Shown here piece by piece: positions 29,947-38,872 of a stretch of 64,000 bases of DNA (its first letter is position 1; the number at the start of each line of letters is the position of its first letter). The notes under the pieces were generated by a model. The model made no database searches, was not told the DNA's origin, and worked only from the letters and a program-made list of their open reading frames with translations. Position numbers and translations under genes: made by a program. The stretch comes from Algiphilus sp. (GTDB lineage Bacteria; Pseudomonadota; Gammaproteobacteria; Nevskiales; Nevskiaceae), in the NCBI RefSeq assembly GCF_023145115.1, contig NZ_JAGLEJ010000043.1, positions 5,248-69,247 of the forward strand, given 5' to 3'.

Positions 29947-31668
29947 ATGATCAAGTCCTTCGCCATCGCAACCGTCGCCCTCGCGGGTGCCGCGCTGAGT
30001 TCCGCCTGCCTGGCGGCGGGTACCGAGCGGCACGGCGGTGCCGCGCCCCCCGCCGAGGCCGTGGCCACCTCCCACCCGCTCGCCACCGAGGTCGGACTGC
30101 GCGTGCTGCGCGAGGGCGGCAACGCCTTCGATGCGGCGGTCGCCGTGGCGGCCGCGCTGGCCGTCGTCGAACCCTACGACTCGGGCCTCGGCGGCGGCGG
30201 CTTCTTCCTGATGCACAGCGCACGCGACGGCCGCGACGTGGTCGTCGATGCGCGCGAGACCGCGCCCGGTGCGGCCACCGGCGACATGTACCTCGACCGT
30301 GACGGGCGTCCGGTAGCGCATTTCTCCACCGAGGGCCCGCTGGCCGCGGCCATTCCCGGCACGGTGGCCGCCCTTGATCACATCACGGCCGCATTCGGTT
30401 CGCGTCCGCTGGCCGCCAATCTGGCGCCCGCCATCGCGCTGGCCCGTGACGGCTTCCCGGCCGATGCCACGCTCAGCGAGCGCGTGCGGAAGTCGGCCCA
30501 CCGCCTGTCCCCGGCCGCCAGGACGGTCTACATGCCGGGCGGGCGGGCGCCGCGCGTCGGGCAGAAGATCGTCCAGCGCGACCTGGCCGCGACCCTGCAG
30601 GCCGTGGCGGCGCGCGGTCGCGAGGGCTTCTATGCCGGCCCGGTGGCGAGCCGCCTGCGCGCCGGCGTGTTCCGCGACGGCGGCATCTGGTCGCTGGGCG
30701 ACCTCGCCGCCTATCGGGTCGTCGAGCGTCAGCCCGCGACCTTCGCGCATCGCGGGCATCGCATCACCACGGTGCCGCTGCCGTCCGCGAGCGGCGTGGC
30801 GCTGGCGCAGATCTTCGGCATGATGGAAGCGCGTGACTGGCCGCCGCCCGACAACACCGCGGCGCGGCACGAGATCATCGAGGCCATGCGGCTGTCGTAT
30901 CGCGACATCGCCAAGTATCTGGCCGATCCCGCCTATGTGAACGCCGAGGTCGAGCGCATCACCAGCGCCGGCTACATCGGCGAGCTCGCCCGCGGCATCG
31001 GGCGCACGGCGCGCCAGAGCCGGTCCATGGACGTGGCCGTGCTGCGCGAGGCCGCGCGCGACAAGGGGCGCAACACGACCCACTTCTCGATCCTCGATCG
31101 GCACGGCAATCGGGTCGGCGCGACGCTGTCGATCAACGAATGGTTCGGATCCGGCTACATGCCGCCGGGCACCGGCGTCATGCTCAACAGCACCATGGAC
31201 GACTTCGCCACCGCGCCGCTGGTACGCGACGCGACCGGTCGCCTGCATCTGGAGGCGAATCACATCCAGCCGCACAAGCGGCCGCTGTCGACCATGGCGC
31301 CGACCTTCGTCGAGGGGCCGCGCGGCGTGTTCATCACCGGAACGGCCGGCGGCTCGCGCATCATCACCAGCGTCATGCTGTCGGTGCTCGGGCACATCAA
31401 CCGGCTCAGCGTGGAACAGACGGTCAATGCGCCGCGCTTCCACCATCAGTTCCTGCCCGACGTCGTCGAGTTCGAGTCGCGCGCGCTGACCATCTCGCAG
31501 CAGAAGCAGCTGCGCGAGCGCGGTCATCGTCTCGATGTCGCCGATACCAGCTTCGGCAACATGCAGGCGGTGCACTGGGACACCGGTGCCCGCCGCGTCG
31601 AGGCCGCGAGCGACCCGCGCGGCCAGGGCAGCGCCCGCGTGCAGTCGGCATCGGGGCGGCGCAACTGA
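29947..31668 (+). CDS. Gamma-glutamyltransferase (copy 2)
   Basis: A second, clearly paralogous gamma-glutamyltransferase (573 aa) directly after the first. Signal peptide from MIKSFAIATVALAGAALS; processing site NTTHFS retains the threonine nucleophile; GSGLGGGGFFLM, GTGVMLNSTMDDF and GTAGGSRII are present, so it should be active. The start at 29947 is set by the signal peptide, since upstream codons to 29833 are in low-complexity sequence. The two copies may differ in substrate preference; this cannot be told from sequence. Confidence 0.92.
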   Translation: MIKSFAIATVALAGAALSSACLAAGTERHGGAAPPAEAVATSHPLATEVGLRVLREGGNAFDAAVAVAAALAVVEPYDSGLGGGGFFLMHSARDGRDVVVDARETAPGAATGDMYLDRDGRPVAHFSTEGPLAAAIPGTVAALDHITAAFGSRPLAANLAPAIALARDGFPADATLSERVRKSAHRLSPAARTVYMPGGRAPRVGQKIVQRDLAATLQAVAARGREGFYAGPVASRLRAGVFRDGGIWSLGDLAAYRVVERQPATFAHRGHRITTVPLPSASGVALAQIFGMMEARDWPPPDNTAARHEIIEAMRLSYRDIAKYLADPAYVNAEVERITSAGYIGELARGIGRTARQSRSMDVAVLREAARDKGRNTTHFSILDRHGNRVGATLSINEWFGSGYMPPGTGVMLNSTMDDFATAPLVRDATGRLHLEANHIQPHKRPLSTMAPTFVEGPRGVFITGTAGGSRIITSVMLSVLGHINRLSVEQTVNAPRFHHQFLPDVVEFESRALTISQQKQLRERGHRLDVADTSFGNMQAVHWDTGARRVEAASDPRGQGSARVQSASGRRN

Positions 31669-31678
31669 AGGCGTGCGG

Positions 31679-31697
31679 GCCGGCCTCCGCGGCCGGC
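31679..31697. terminator. Hairpin between convergent ggt copy 2 and xthA
   Basis: A 7-bp GC stem (GCCGGCC / GGCCGGC) with a 5-nt loop in the 36-bp gap between convergent stop codons. There is no T-run on either side, so it is at most a weak or protein-assisted terminator for both genes. Confidence 0.4.
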
Positions 31698-31704
31698 TCG
31701 TCAC

Positions 31705-32466
31705 TCAGACGGTGACGACCAGCGGTGCGTGATCCGAGGGCCGCTCCAGGCGCCGCGGCGCGAGGTCGACGTGCCAGCTGCCCACCGAATCGGCCAGCGC
31801 CGGTGACAGCAGGGCGTGATCGATGCGCAGCCCGAGGTTGCGGCGGAAGCCGGCGCCGCGATAGTCCCACCATGTGTAGCGCTGCTCGGGTGCCGGCACG
31901 CGCGTGAAGGCGTCGACGAGGCCGGCGTCCAGCAGCTTCTGGAAGGCCTCTCGCTCCGGGCCCGAGCACAGGATGTGCCCTTCCCAGGACTCGGGATCGT
32001 GGGTGTCCTCCGGCGTCGGCGCGACGTTGTAGTCGCCCAGCACGGCCAGGCGGTCGTGACGCGCGCGCTCGTCGGCGAGGTAGTCGGCGAAGCGCGCCAT
32101 CCAGTCGAGCTTGTACGCGTACTTCTGCGAGTCGACGGCCTGTCCGTTGGGCACGTAGACGCTGATCACCCGCGTGTCGCCGACGGTGGCCGCGATGACC
32201 CGCTTCTGCGGGTCGTCGAGGCCAGGGATGTCGCGCGAGACCGCCTCCAGCGGCTGGCGCGACAGCAGCGCGACGCCGTTGTAGGTCTTCTGGCCGTTGG
32301 ACACCGCCTGCCAGCCTGCCTCGCGCAGCGCATCGGCGGGGAAGTCGCGGTCCTCCAGCTTGAGCTCCTGGAGCGCCACCACGCCGTCGTCCTGATGGCC
32401 GAGCCAGTCGAGGAGGTGCGGCAGCCGTACGCGCAGCGAGTTGAGATTCCAGGTGGCAAGCAGCAT
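31705..32466 (-). CDS. xthA: Exodeoxyribonuclease III
   Basis: AP endonuclease / 3'-5' exonuclease (253 aa) of base-excision repair. The catalytic motifs are in order: TWNLNSLRVRLPHLLDWL, LQELKLED (metal Glu), VYVPNGQ, GDYNVAPTPEDTHDP (Asp/Asn), LRIDHALLS and PSDHAPLV (final Asp-His). It is divergent from the lipoprotein gene that follows. Confidence 0.96.
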   Translation of the reverse strand: MLLATWNLNSLRVRLPHLLDWLGHQDDGVVALQELKLEDRDFPADALREAGWQAVSNGQKTYNGVALLSRQPLEAVSRDIPGLDDPQKRVIAATVGDTRVISVYVPNGQAVDSQKYAYKLDWMARFADYLADERARHDRLAVLGDYNVAPTPEDTHDPESWEGHILCSGPEREAFQKLLDAGLVDAFTRVPAPEQRYTWWDYRGAGFRRNLGLRIDHALLSPALADSVGSWHVDLAPRRLERPSDHAPLVVTV

Positions 32467-32588
32467 TGCGGGTGATTCTCGGTGTATCGGAGGCGCGTAT
32501 TGTCACCCCTTCCGATGACTGCCATGCATTGGTGATGAACGCCCGGTCGAGCCGAAGTCCGCATCGGGGGCCGCGCGGCCGTCGGGAT

Positions 32589-33119
32589 TTGGCATCATGC
32601 GCCCGAGCAACGCCGTTCCGGAGAACCGCCATTCTTGTCAATCGCACCGTTGCCGGGTTGTCAGCGGCGCTGAGCCTGATCGCGCTGTCGGCGTGCTCGG
32701 GCCTCCCCACCATGTGGGGCGATGCCGAGCCGGTACCCGTTACCGTCGAGCAGATCGGGGCTGCGCCCGACTGCAGGGCGGGCGACCGGGTTCGCGTGTT
32801 TCCGGCCACCGACGCGCTGCGCGCGTGGGCCGACGGGCGCGGCCTGCAGGCGCTGGTCGCCGATGCGCAGCCCGGCCGCCCCCATGCGGTGATCGCGCTC
32901 GGCAGCGAGGCGGGGCCGGTGTCCGGCTTCGCGATCGCGCGCGACGCCCTGCGGCGCGGCGGCGCGCTGGAGCTGCAGGCGAGCGTCTTCGGCAGCAGCG
33001 AGAGCGCCGCCGCCGCGTCCCCGTGCGTGCTGGTAGCGCTGCCGGGTCCGGTCGACGGCGACACGCGCGTGCGGGTCCTGGACAGCACCGGGCGGCTGGT
33101 CGCGGCGACGCCGGACTGA
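32589..33119 (+). CDS. Small lipoprotein of unknown function
   Basis: The protein has a clear lipobox (LIALSACSG) and a mature part of about 140 aa rich in Ala, Arg and Asp without a family I recognise. The start is unclear. TTG 32589 gives 176 aa with a long n-region; ATG 32535 gives a longer one. An ATT at 32631 would give the ideal short lipoprotein signal (VNRTVAGLSAALSLIALSAC after the first residues) and has CGGAGAA 6 bp upstream. Transcribed towards the acyltransferase gene, 35 bp away. Confidence 0.6.
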   Translation: MASCARATPFRRTAILVNRTVAGLSAALSLIALSACSGLPTMWGDAEPVPVTVEQIGAAPDCRAGDRVRVFPATDALRAWADGRGLQALVADAQPGRPHAVIALGSEAGPVSGFAIARDALRRGGALELQASVFGSSESAAAASPCVLVALPGPVDGDTRVRVLDSTGRLVAATPD

Positions 33120-33154
33120 CGCGATACCCATTCCGAGGAGACAGGTTTCCTTCC

Positions 33155-34066
33155 ATGCTGCGTTTTCTGCCGTCACCCGTCTGCGCCACGATCATGTTCC
33201 TGCTGTTCGTGCTCAATCTGCTGGTCTGGGCCGTGCCGGTCTACGTCATGATCCTGATCAAGGTGCTGACGCGCGGCGGCTGGCGCGATCGCGTCTCGGT
33301 GATCATGTCGAACCTCGCCCAGCGCTGGGCGCGCACCAACGTGCTGATCGGCGACTGGATGCTGGCGACGCAGTGGGATATCGAGGGCGTCGAGAACCTC
33401 GACCTGAGCGGCCAGTATCTGGTGTCGGCCAATCACCAGACCTGGAACGACATCTACGTGCTGATGAAGACCTTCGGCACCGACGCCCCCTTCTTCAAGT
33501 TCTTCATCAAGAAGCAGCTGATGTGGGTGCCGATTCTCGGCCCGGTGTGGTGGGCGCTGGACTTTCCCTTCATGCATCGCCACAGCCGCGAGGCCATCGC
33601 CGCCAATCCGGCGCTCGCCACGCAGGACATCGAGACCACCCGCCGCGCCTGCGAGCGCTACGGCGATCAGCCGGTGATGATCCTTAACTTCCTCGAGGGC
33701 ACGCGCTTCACGCGCGCCAAGCACGATGCCCAGGGCTCGCCCCACCACAACCTGCTGCGCCCGAAGGCCGGCGGCCTGATCTTCGCGCTGCAGGCCATGG
33801 GCGAGAAGCTGTCGTCGATCCTCGACGTCACCATCGTCTACCCCGAGGGCGCCTGCGGCTTCTGGCAGTTCTTCGGCGGCAGGATGAAGCGCGTCGTGGT
33901 CCGCGTGCGCGAGATCCGCGTGCCGAGCGACTTCTATCACGGCGACTACGCAGGCGACGAGGCCTTCCGCAAGCGGGTGCAGAACTGGGTGAGCGAATTC
34001 TGGTCCGAGAAGGATCAACTCATCGACAGCCTGCGTCAGCAGGCACGCCGGGAGATGCCCGCATGA
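33155..34066 (+). CDS. YihG-type 1-acylglycerol-3-phosphate acyltransferase
   Basis: Inner-membrane acyltransferase (303 aa) for phosphatidic-acid synthesis or remodelling. Two N-terminal hydrophobic segments (FLLFVLNLLVWAVPVYVMILI) precede the PlsC domain with catalytic NHQTWND (HX4D) and the substrate motif FLEGTR. The sequence WVPILGPVWWALDFPFMHR and the C-terminal REIRVPSDFYHGDY fit the YihG subgroup, which favours polyunsaturated or unusual acyl chains in some bacteria. Confidence 0.92.
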   Translation: MLRFLPSPVCATIMFLLFVLNLLVWAVPVYVMILIKVLTRGGWRDRVSVIMSNLAQRWARTNVLIGDWMLATQWDIEGVENLDLSGQYLVSANHQTWNDIYVLMKTFGTDAPFFKFFIKKQLMWVPILGPVWWALDFPFMHRHSREAIAANPALATQDIETTRRACERYGDQPVMILNFLEGTRFTRAKHDAQGSPHHNLLRPKAGGLIFALQAMGEKLSSILDVTIVYPEGACGFWQFFGGRMKRVVVRVREIRVPSDFYHGDYAGDEAFRKRVQNWVSEFWSEKDQLIDSLRQQARREMPA

Positions 34067-34112
34067 CCCCGTTCACTCCGAGCCCCGCGTTCCGTTCACC
34101 GGGAGGATGCGC

Positions 34113-34994
34113 ATGAGCCGTGCCGGCTGGATCGCCGCGCTGGTGGTCGTCGCCGTCATCGGCGGCGGTGCGTGGTGGTATCTCGACGGCGAGGGCGAGC
34201 GGAATGCCGATCGCCCCGCCACATCGGTCACCTACAACCGTGACGGCGACGACGAGGGAACGACGCCGCCCGAACCGCCGGACTACCCGCTGGTCGAGTC
34301 GCCGGCCGGGACCGGCACCGATGACGCCGGCGACGATCCCGACGGAGACGCGGCCGCTCCCGAACGTACCCCGCTGCCCGCGCTCGGGAACTCCGACGAT
34401 GCCGTGCGCGACGCCACCGGCGCCCTGCCGGGTGCCGCGCTGCTGGAGGCGCGTCTGGTACCGGAGCGCCTGATCGAGAAGTTCGTCGTGACCGTCAACA
34501 GCCTGGACGGCACCATCGCGCCGCTCAGCATGTGGCCGGTCGAGGACGCCGAGGGTGTGCCCGAAGTGGATCGGCAGGGCGAGGATCGCTTCGAATGGAG
34601 CGCTGCCAATGCCGATCGCTACGAACCCTACGTCGCCGCCTTCACGACCCCCGATGCCGAGACGCTCGCGGCCCTCTACGTGCGCTACTACCCGCTGTTG
34701 CAGGAGGCCTTCGCCTCGCTCGGCCAGGACGAGGACTACTTCAACGACCGCTTCATCGCGATCATCGACCACCTGCTGGCGGCGCCGCCCGCGCGCGAGC
34801 GCTATCGCCTGGTGCGGCCGCGCGTCCTCTACCAGTTCGCCGACCCGGGGCTGGAGGCGCTTTCCTCCGGCCAGAAGTTGATGCTGCGGCTGGGGCCCGA
34901 GCATTCGCAGGCGGTGCGCGAGCAGCTGCGCGCGCTGCGCGCAGCCATCGTCGCGCGCACCGGCAATGCCGCGGGGGCGGACTCCGGCGACTAG
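34113..34994 (+). CDS. DUF3014 membrane-anchored protein
   Basis: A 293-aa protein with one N-terminal membrane helix (AALVVVAVIGGGAWWYL), an acidic/Pro-rich linker (about 30-95) and a periplasmic DUF3014 domain (RLIEKFVVTVNSLDG, LYVRYYPLLQEAFASLG, FNDRFIAIIDHLL, YQFADPGLEALSSGQKLMLRLGP). Function unknown. ATG 34113 is preferred to 34107 because GGGAGG lies six bases upstream. Convergent with prlC. Confidence 0.88.
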   Translation: MSRAGWIAALVVVAVIGGGAWWYLDGEGERNADRPATSVTYNRDGDDEGTTPPEPPDYPLVESPAGTGTDDAGDDPDGDAAAPERTPLPALGNSDDAVRDATGALPGAALLEARLVPERLIEKFVVTVNSLDGTIAPLSMWPVEDAEGVPEVDRQGEDRFEWSAANADRYEPYVAAFTTPDAETLAALYVRYYPLLQEAFASLGQDEDYFNDRFIAIIDHLLAAPPARERYRLVRPRVLYQFADPGLEALSSGQKLMLRLGPEHSQAVREQLRALRAAIVARTGNAAGADSGD

Positions 34995-35042
34995 CGCCGC
35001 GCGGCACCCCGCTGCGCGCCGCCGACGCGCGCAGGCGCGGTT

Positions 35043-37112
35043 TCAGGCGGCGTCGAGCAGCCCGTCCTGCCTGAGCAGCGGATCGATCGAGGGATCGCGG
35101 CCGCGGAAGGCGCGGAACAGCTCGCCCGCGTCGCGCGTGCCGCCGAGCGCGAGCACGGTGTCGCGGAAGCGGCGACCGGTCTCGCCATCGAGCACGCCGT
35201 TCTCCTCGAATGCCGCAAAGACGTCGGCCGACAGCACTTCGGCCCACTTGTAGCTGTAGTAGCCCGCGGCGTAGCCACCGGCGAAGATGTGCGAGAAGCT
35301 GTTCGGGAAGCGGTTGTAGGCCGGCGGATGGATGACGGCGACCGCATCGCGCACTGCGTTCAGCGTTTCCTGCACGCGCGCCCCGGCAGCGGGATCGAAA
35401 TCGCGATGGAGACGCAGGTCGAACAGCGCGAATTCGATCTGGCGCAGCGTGGCCATGCCGGCGCCGAAGCGGCGATCGGCCTGCAGCTTGTCGAGCAGCG
35501 CGTCGGGCAGCGGCTCGCCGGTGTCGACGTGGCGGCTCATGCGCTTGACGAAGGAGCGATCGAAGCAGAAGTTCTCCATGAACTGGCTGGGCAGCTCGAC
35601 GGCGTCCCAGGCGACGTTGTTGATGCCCGACACCGCCGCGACGTCGACGCGCGTCAGCAGGTGATGCAGCCCGTGGCCGGCCTCGTGGAACAGGGTCAGC
35701 ACTTCGCTGTGGGTGAGCAGCGGCTGGCGTCCGCTCAGCGGCGGCGTGAAGTTGCCGACCAGGTAGGCCACCGGCGTCTGCAGGCCCTCGGCGTTGCGCC
35801 GCCGCGAGCGGCCGTCGTTCATCCAGGCACCGCCGCGCTTGTGCTGGCGGGCGTAGGGATCGAGGAAGAAGAGACCGATCTCGGTCCCGTCCTCCTCGCT
35901 GAGACGATAGGCGGTGACGTCCTCGTGCCATGCCGGCAGGCCCGATACCGCTTCCGCATGCACGCCGTAGAGCGTGCGCATGAGCTCGAACAGGCCATCG
36001 ATGACCGCGTCGAGCGGGAAGTAGCGCTTGAGCTGTGCATCCGACAGCCCCAGGCGCTGTTCGCGGAGCTTCTCGCCGTAGTACGCGGTGTCCCAGGGGG
36101 CGAGGGTCTCGGGCCCGCCGTGCGTGCGGGCGAAGGCGGTGAGCTCCGCGAGCTCGGCTTCGGCACGCGGCCGCGCCCGCGCGGCGAGGTCGAGCAGGAA
36201 GCGCTCGACGGTGTCGGGGCTGTCCGCCATCTTGGGCGCCAGTGACAGGGCGGCGTAGTCGCTGAAGCCGAGGAGCTGCGCCTGCTCGTGCCGCGCAGCC
36301 AGGATATCGGCCATGATCGGGGTGTTGTCGCGGGCCGGATCGTGCGGGCCGGCGTCGGAAGCGCGCGTGCTCCAGGCCCGGTAGACGGTCTCGCGCAGGC
36401 TGCGGTCGTCCGCGTGCCGGATCACCGCATCGAAGCTCGGGAAGTCGAGCGTGAGGCGGAAGCCGTCCTCGCCGTTGGTACGCGCGCGCTCGGCCGCCGC
36501 CTCGATGGCGTCCTCGCTCATGCCTGCGAGACGGGTGCGGTCGGGGACCGTCATGCGCCAGGCCTGGGTGGTGTCGAGGACGTTCTCCTCGAAGCGCGTG
36601 CCCAGCTCCGAGAGCTGCATGGACAGGGTGCGGAAGCGATCGCGCGGCCCGTCCTCCAGCGCCACGCCGGCGAGCCGGTAGTCGCGCAGGTTGTGCTCGA
36701 CGGTGGCGCGGCGGGCCTCGTCGAGCGCATCGAAGGCATCGCTGTCGCGCAGTCGCTGCCAGGCCTCGTAGAGCGGGCGCGACTGCGCCAGCTCCAGCGA
36801 GTAGGCGGTCAGCTTCGGCAGGCAGGCGTTGTAGGCGGCACGCCACTCGGCGGTCGAGCAGACCGCGAAGAGATGCGATACCGGTCCGAAGACCCGGTGC
36901 ACGCGCTCGTCGAGCAGCTCCAGCGGTTCGGCAAGATCGTGCCAGTTCGACGCGCCGCTCGCGATCAGCGACTGGATGCGGGCGCGGTTCTCGGTCAGCA
37001 CCGTGTCCAGCGCGGGTTCGGCGTGCTCGGGCCGGATCGCGGCGTAGTCGGGAAGGGCGCCCTCGCGCTCGGCGAGATCGAGGAGGGGGTTGAAGCCGGT
37101 GGTGTCGTCCAT
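35043..37112 (-). CDS. prlC: Oligopeptidase A (M3 metallopeptidase)
   Basis: Cytoplasmic M3 zinc oligopeptidase (689 aa) that degrades short peptides, including cleaved signal peptides. The zinc motif is LFHEAGHGLHHLLT (HExxH). The thimet/PrlC blocks KRGGAWMNDGRSR, LVGNFTPP and the C-terminal FSHIFAGGYAAGYYSYKWAEVLSADVF are intact. Start MDDTTGFNPLLDLAE at 37112; the longer upstream frame crosses the ompW promoter region and is rejected. Confidence 0.95.
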   Translation of the reverse strand: MDDTTGFNPLLDLAEREGALPDYAAIRPEHAEPALDTVLTENRARIQSLIASGASNWHDLAEPLELLDERVHRVFGPVSHLFAVCSTAEWRAAYNACLPKLTAYSLELAQSRPLYEAWQRLRDSDAFDALDEARRATVEHNLRDYRLAGVALEDGPRDRFRTLSMQLSELGTRFEENVLDTTQAWRMTVPDRTRLAGMSEDAIEAAAERARTNGEDGFRLTLDFPSFDAVIRHADDRSLRETVYRAWSTRASDAGPHDPARDNTPIMADILAARHEQAQLLGFSDYAALSLAPKMADSPDTVERFLLDLAARARPRAEAELAELTAFARTHGGPETLAPWDTAYYGEKLREQRLGLSDAQLKRYFPLDAVIDGLFELMRTLYGVHAEAVSGLPAWHEDVTAYRLSEEDGTEIGLFFLDPYARQHKRGGAWMNDGRSRRRNAEGLQTPVAYLVGNFTPPLSGRQPLLTHSEVLTLFHEAGHGLHHLLTRVDVAAVSGINNVAWDAVELPSQFMENFCFDRSFVKRMSRHVDTGEPLPDALLDKLQADRRFGAGMATLRQIEFALFDLRLHRDFDPAAGARVQETLNAVRDAVAVIHPPAYNRFPNSFSHIFAGGYAAGYYSYKWAEVLSADVFAAFEENGVLDGETGRRFRDTVLALGGTRDAGELFRAFRGRDPSIDPLLRQDGLLDAA

Positions 37113-37151
37113 GCCGCCATTGTTGCAGAGCGCGCGGGCGGCGAGCGGGCG

Positions 37152-37165
37152 CTGACCTGGGTCAG
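37152..37165. promoter_or_regulatory. Palindrome upstream of ompW
   Basis: CTGACCTGGGTCAG, two perfect 6-bp half-sites separated by 2 bp, lies 69 bp before the ompW start and 40 bp upstream of prlC. The position between divergent genes and perfect symmetry suggest a regulator site; the regulator is unknown. Confidence 0.35.
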
Positions 37166-37233
37166 TGCCCGCGTGCCGGGCGCCGCCTAGTGTGGCGCCG
37201 AGCCCGGAGTGGCTCGTCGAACGGGAGAAAACG

Positions 37234-37911
37234 ATGTTTCCAATCAGCAATGCGGTACGGCTCATCGCAGCCGGCGTGGCAATGACGGCCGGAGCGGCAC
37301 ACGCCGCCGCCGGGGACTGGACGGTCCGCAGCGGTGCGGTCTGGGTGGTGCCGGACGAGAGCACCGCCAATGCACGGGGTCCGCGCGCCGACGATGGCAC
37401 GCTGACCGGCTCCACGGTCGCGGTCGACAACGAGCTCCAGCTCGGGCTGACCGTGTCCTATGCACTGACCGAGCATCTCGCGGTCGAGCTGCTCGCGGCC
37501 ACGCCGTTCACGCACGCGCTGCACATCGAGGGCGGGGCGCTGGACGGCGCATCGCTGGGCGAGGTCGAGCAGCTGCCGCCGACCCTCAGCCTGCAGTATC
37601 ACTTCCGCCCCGGGGCGCAGCTGCAGCCCTACGTCGGCTTCGGGCTGAACGCGACGCTCATGCTCGACGACAGCGTCGGCGCCGATGCGCGCGCGATCGG
37701 CGTACGCGAGATCAGCGTGGACGATTCCTTCGGTCTGGCCGGGCAGATCGGCGCCGACTGGCTGCTCGGCGGTGGCTGGCTGCTGAACGCGGATGCACGG
37801 GTCATCGATATCGACACCACGGCCAGCGTGCGCATGGACGACGGCACCACGCGGGTCGACGTGGACCTGGATCCGTGGGTCCTCGCCATCGGCGTGGGCT
37901 ATCGCTTCTAG
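37234..37911 (+). CDS. ompW: OmpW family outer-membrane protein
   Basis: An 8-stranded outer-membrane barrel (225 aa) with a hydrophobic channel. Signal peptide ends AHAAAG; family markers are GDWTVRSGAVWVVPDES, LAVELLAATPFTHAL, EVEQLPPTLSLQYHF and the C-terminal GVGYRF ending in Phe. ATG 37234 follows ACGGGAG. Divergent from prlC. Confidence 0.92.
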   Translation: MFPISNAVRLIAAGVAMTAGAAHAAAGDWTVRSGAVWVVPDESTANARGPRADDGTLTGSTVAVDNELQLGLTVSYALTEHLAVELLAATPFTHALHIEGGALDGASLGEVEQLPPTLSLQYHFRPGAQLQPYVGFGLNATLMLDDSVGADARAIGVREISVDDSFGLAGQIGADWLLGGGWLLNADARVIDIDTTASVRMDDGTTRVDVDLDPWVLAIGVGYRF

Positions 37912-37920
37912 GCGGTCGGC

Positions 37921-38871
37921 TCAGGTCGGCAGCACGCGCGCTTCGAGCAGCGCGGCGAGGAGGACCGCCGCGCCGCTCGCGGCGGCGAGCAGCGCGAAGC
38001 CGGTGATGCGCTTGTAGCGCGCCAGCTTGTCCTGCGGCCAGGTCGACAGCACGAAGGGCCGGCCATCGCCGCTGCGCCGCATGACATGCACGTCGTCCGG
38101 TACCGGCGCTTCGGCCTGGCGCTGCCGCACGGTTTCCAGCGCCGCGCTGCGCGCACGTTCCCACTCGTCGAGATCGATGGTGCCGTCGCCGTCGGCATCG
38201 AAGCGCTCGATGAGCGAGGCACGATCGCGCTTCCACTCGCCGAGCAGCGCGCGTACCTCGGAGGCCTCGTCGTCGGCGCGCGCGGCGCGGGCGGTATCGA
38301 AGCGTCCCATGGCATGCAGCGGCGCCTCGGCGCTGATGCATCGTTCGACATAGCGGTAAGAGCCGAACGAGAAGCCGATCCGGCCGAGCCATCCCGAATC
38401 CGGCTTCGGGATGCGCATGGGCCGGCGGGTGGCACCCCGCCACTGGCGCTTGACGTCGGCGTAGACCAGCGCGCCGTCGGCGTCGATGACGCATTCGCCG
38501 GTGCCGTCGTCGAGCAGGAAGAGATCGTCGCTGGTGCCCGATTCCAGGGTATGCCAGCGCCGGTTGCGGCCGCTGCCGCGCTGCTGCTGGATCTTGTAGG
38601 TCCACCATACGCACGGCGAGCGCGACAGCGGCGAGAAGATCCCGGGGCCCGGCATCCAGCGCGCGCGGCCCTCGAGCTCGACGTAGCCCTGCGCGGCGGA
38701 GCGCACGCGCTGGGTCGGGGTGTCCTCGATCAGACGCGCGCGGCGCAGGCGCGCGAAGCCCTGCCAGGTGCCGATGGCAAGCAGCGCCGCCAGCACGGCG
38801 CAGGCGATCCAGAACTCGTTGTCCGGCGCCGACGCGGCCCAGCCGCGCAGCGCCGCCAGCGCATCGTGCAT
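37921..38871 (-). CDS. GIDE-domain membrane protein with EF-hand
   Basis: A 316-aa membrane protein matching the GIDE family (bacterial relatives of mitochondrial MUL1, without the RING domain). One helix at about 20-37 and one near the C-terminus flank a soluble region with RWMPGPGIFSPLSRSPCVWWTYKIQ, the GIDE core. An EF-hand calcium loop (DADGDGTIDLDEWE) lies at about residue 235. It is directly downstream of lemA (1 bp), a recurrent association. The role is unknown; membrane stress or trafficking has been proposed for the family. Confidence 0.82.
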   Translation of the reverse strand: MHDALAALRGWAASAPDNEFWIACAVLAALLAIGTWQGFARLRRARLIEDTPTQRVRSAAQGYVELEGRARWMPGPGIFSPLSRSPCVWWTYKIQQQRGSGRNRRWHTLESGTSDDLFLLDDGTGECVIDADGALVYADVKRQWRGATRRPMRIPKPDSGWLGRIGFSFGSYRYVERCISAEAPLHAMGRFDTARAARADDEASEVRALLGEWKRDRASLIERFDADGDGTIDLDEWERARSAALETVRQRQAEAPVPDDVHVMRRSGDGRPFVLSTWPQDKLARYKRITGFALLAAASGAAVLLAALLEARVLPT

Positions 38872-38872
38872 G

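Noticed and set aside
31679..31697. Strong intrinsic terminator after the second gamma-glutamyltransferase.
   Set aside because: The hairpin is real but there is no T-run; kept only as a low-confidence feature.
37113..37430. 106-codon extension of prlC.
   Set aside because: Runs through the ompW coding start and its promoter; the family start is MDDTTGFNPLLD at 37112.
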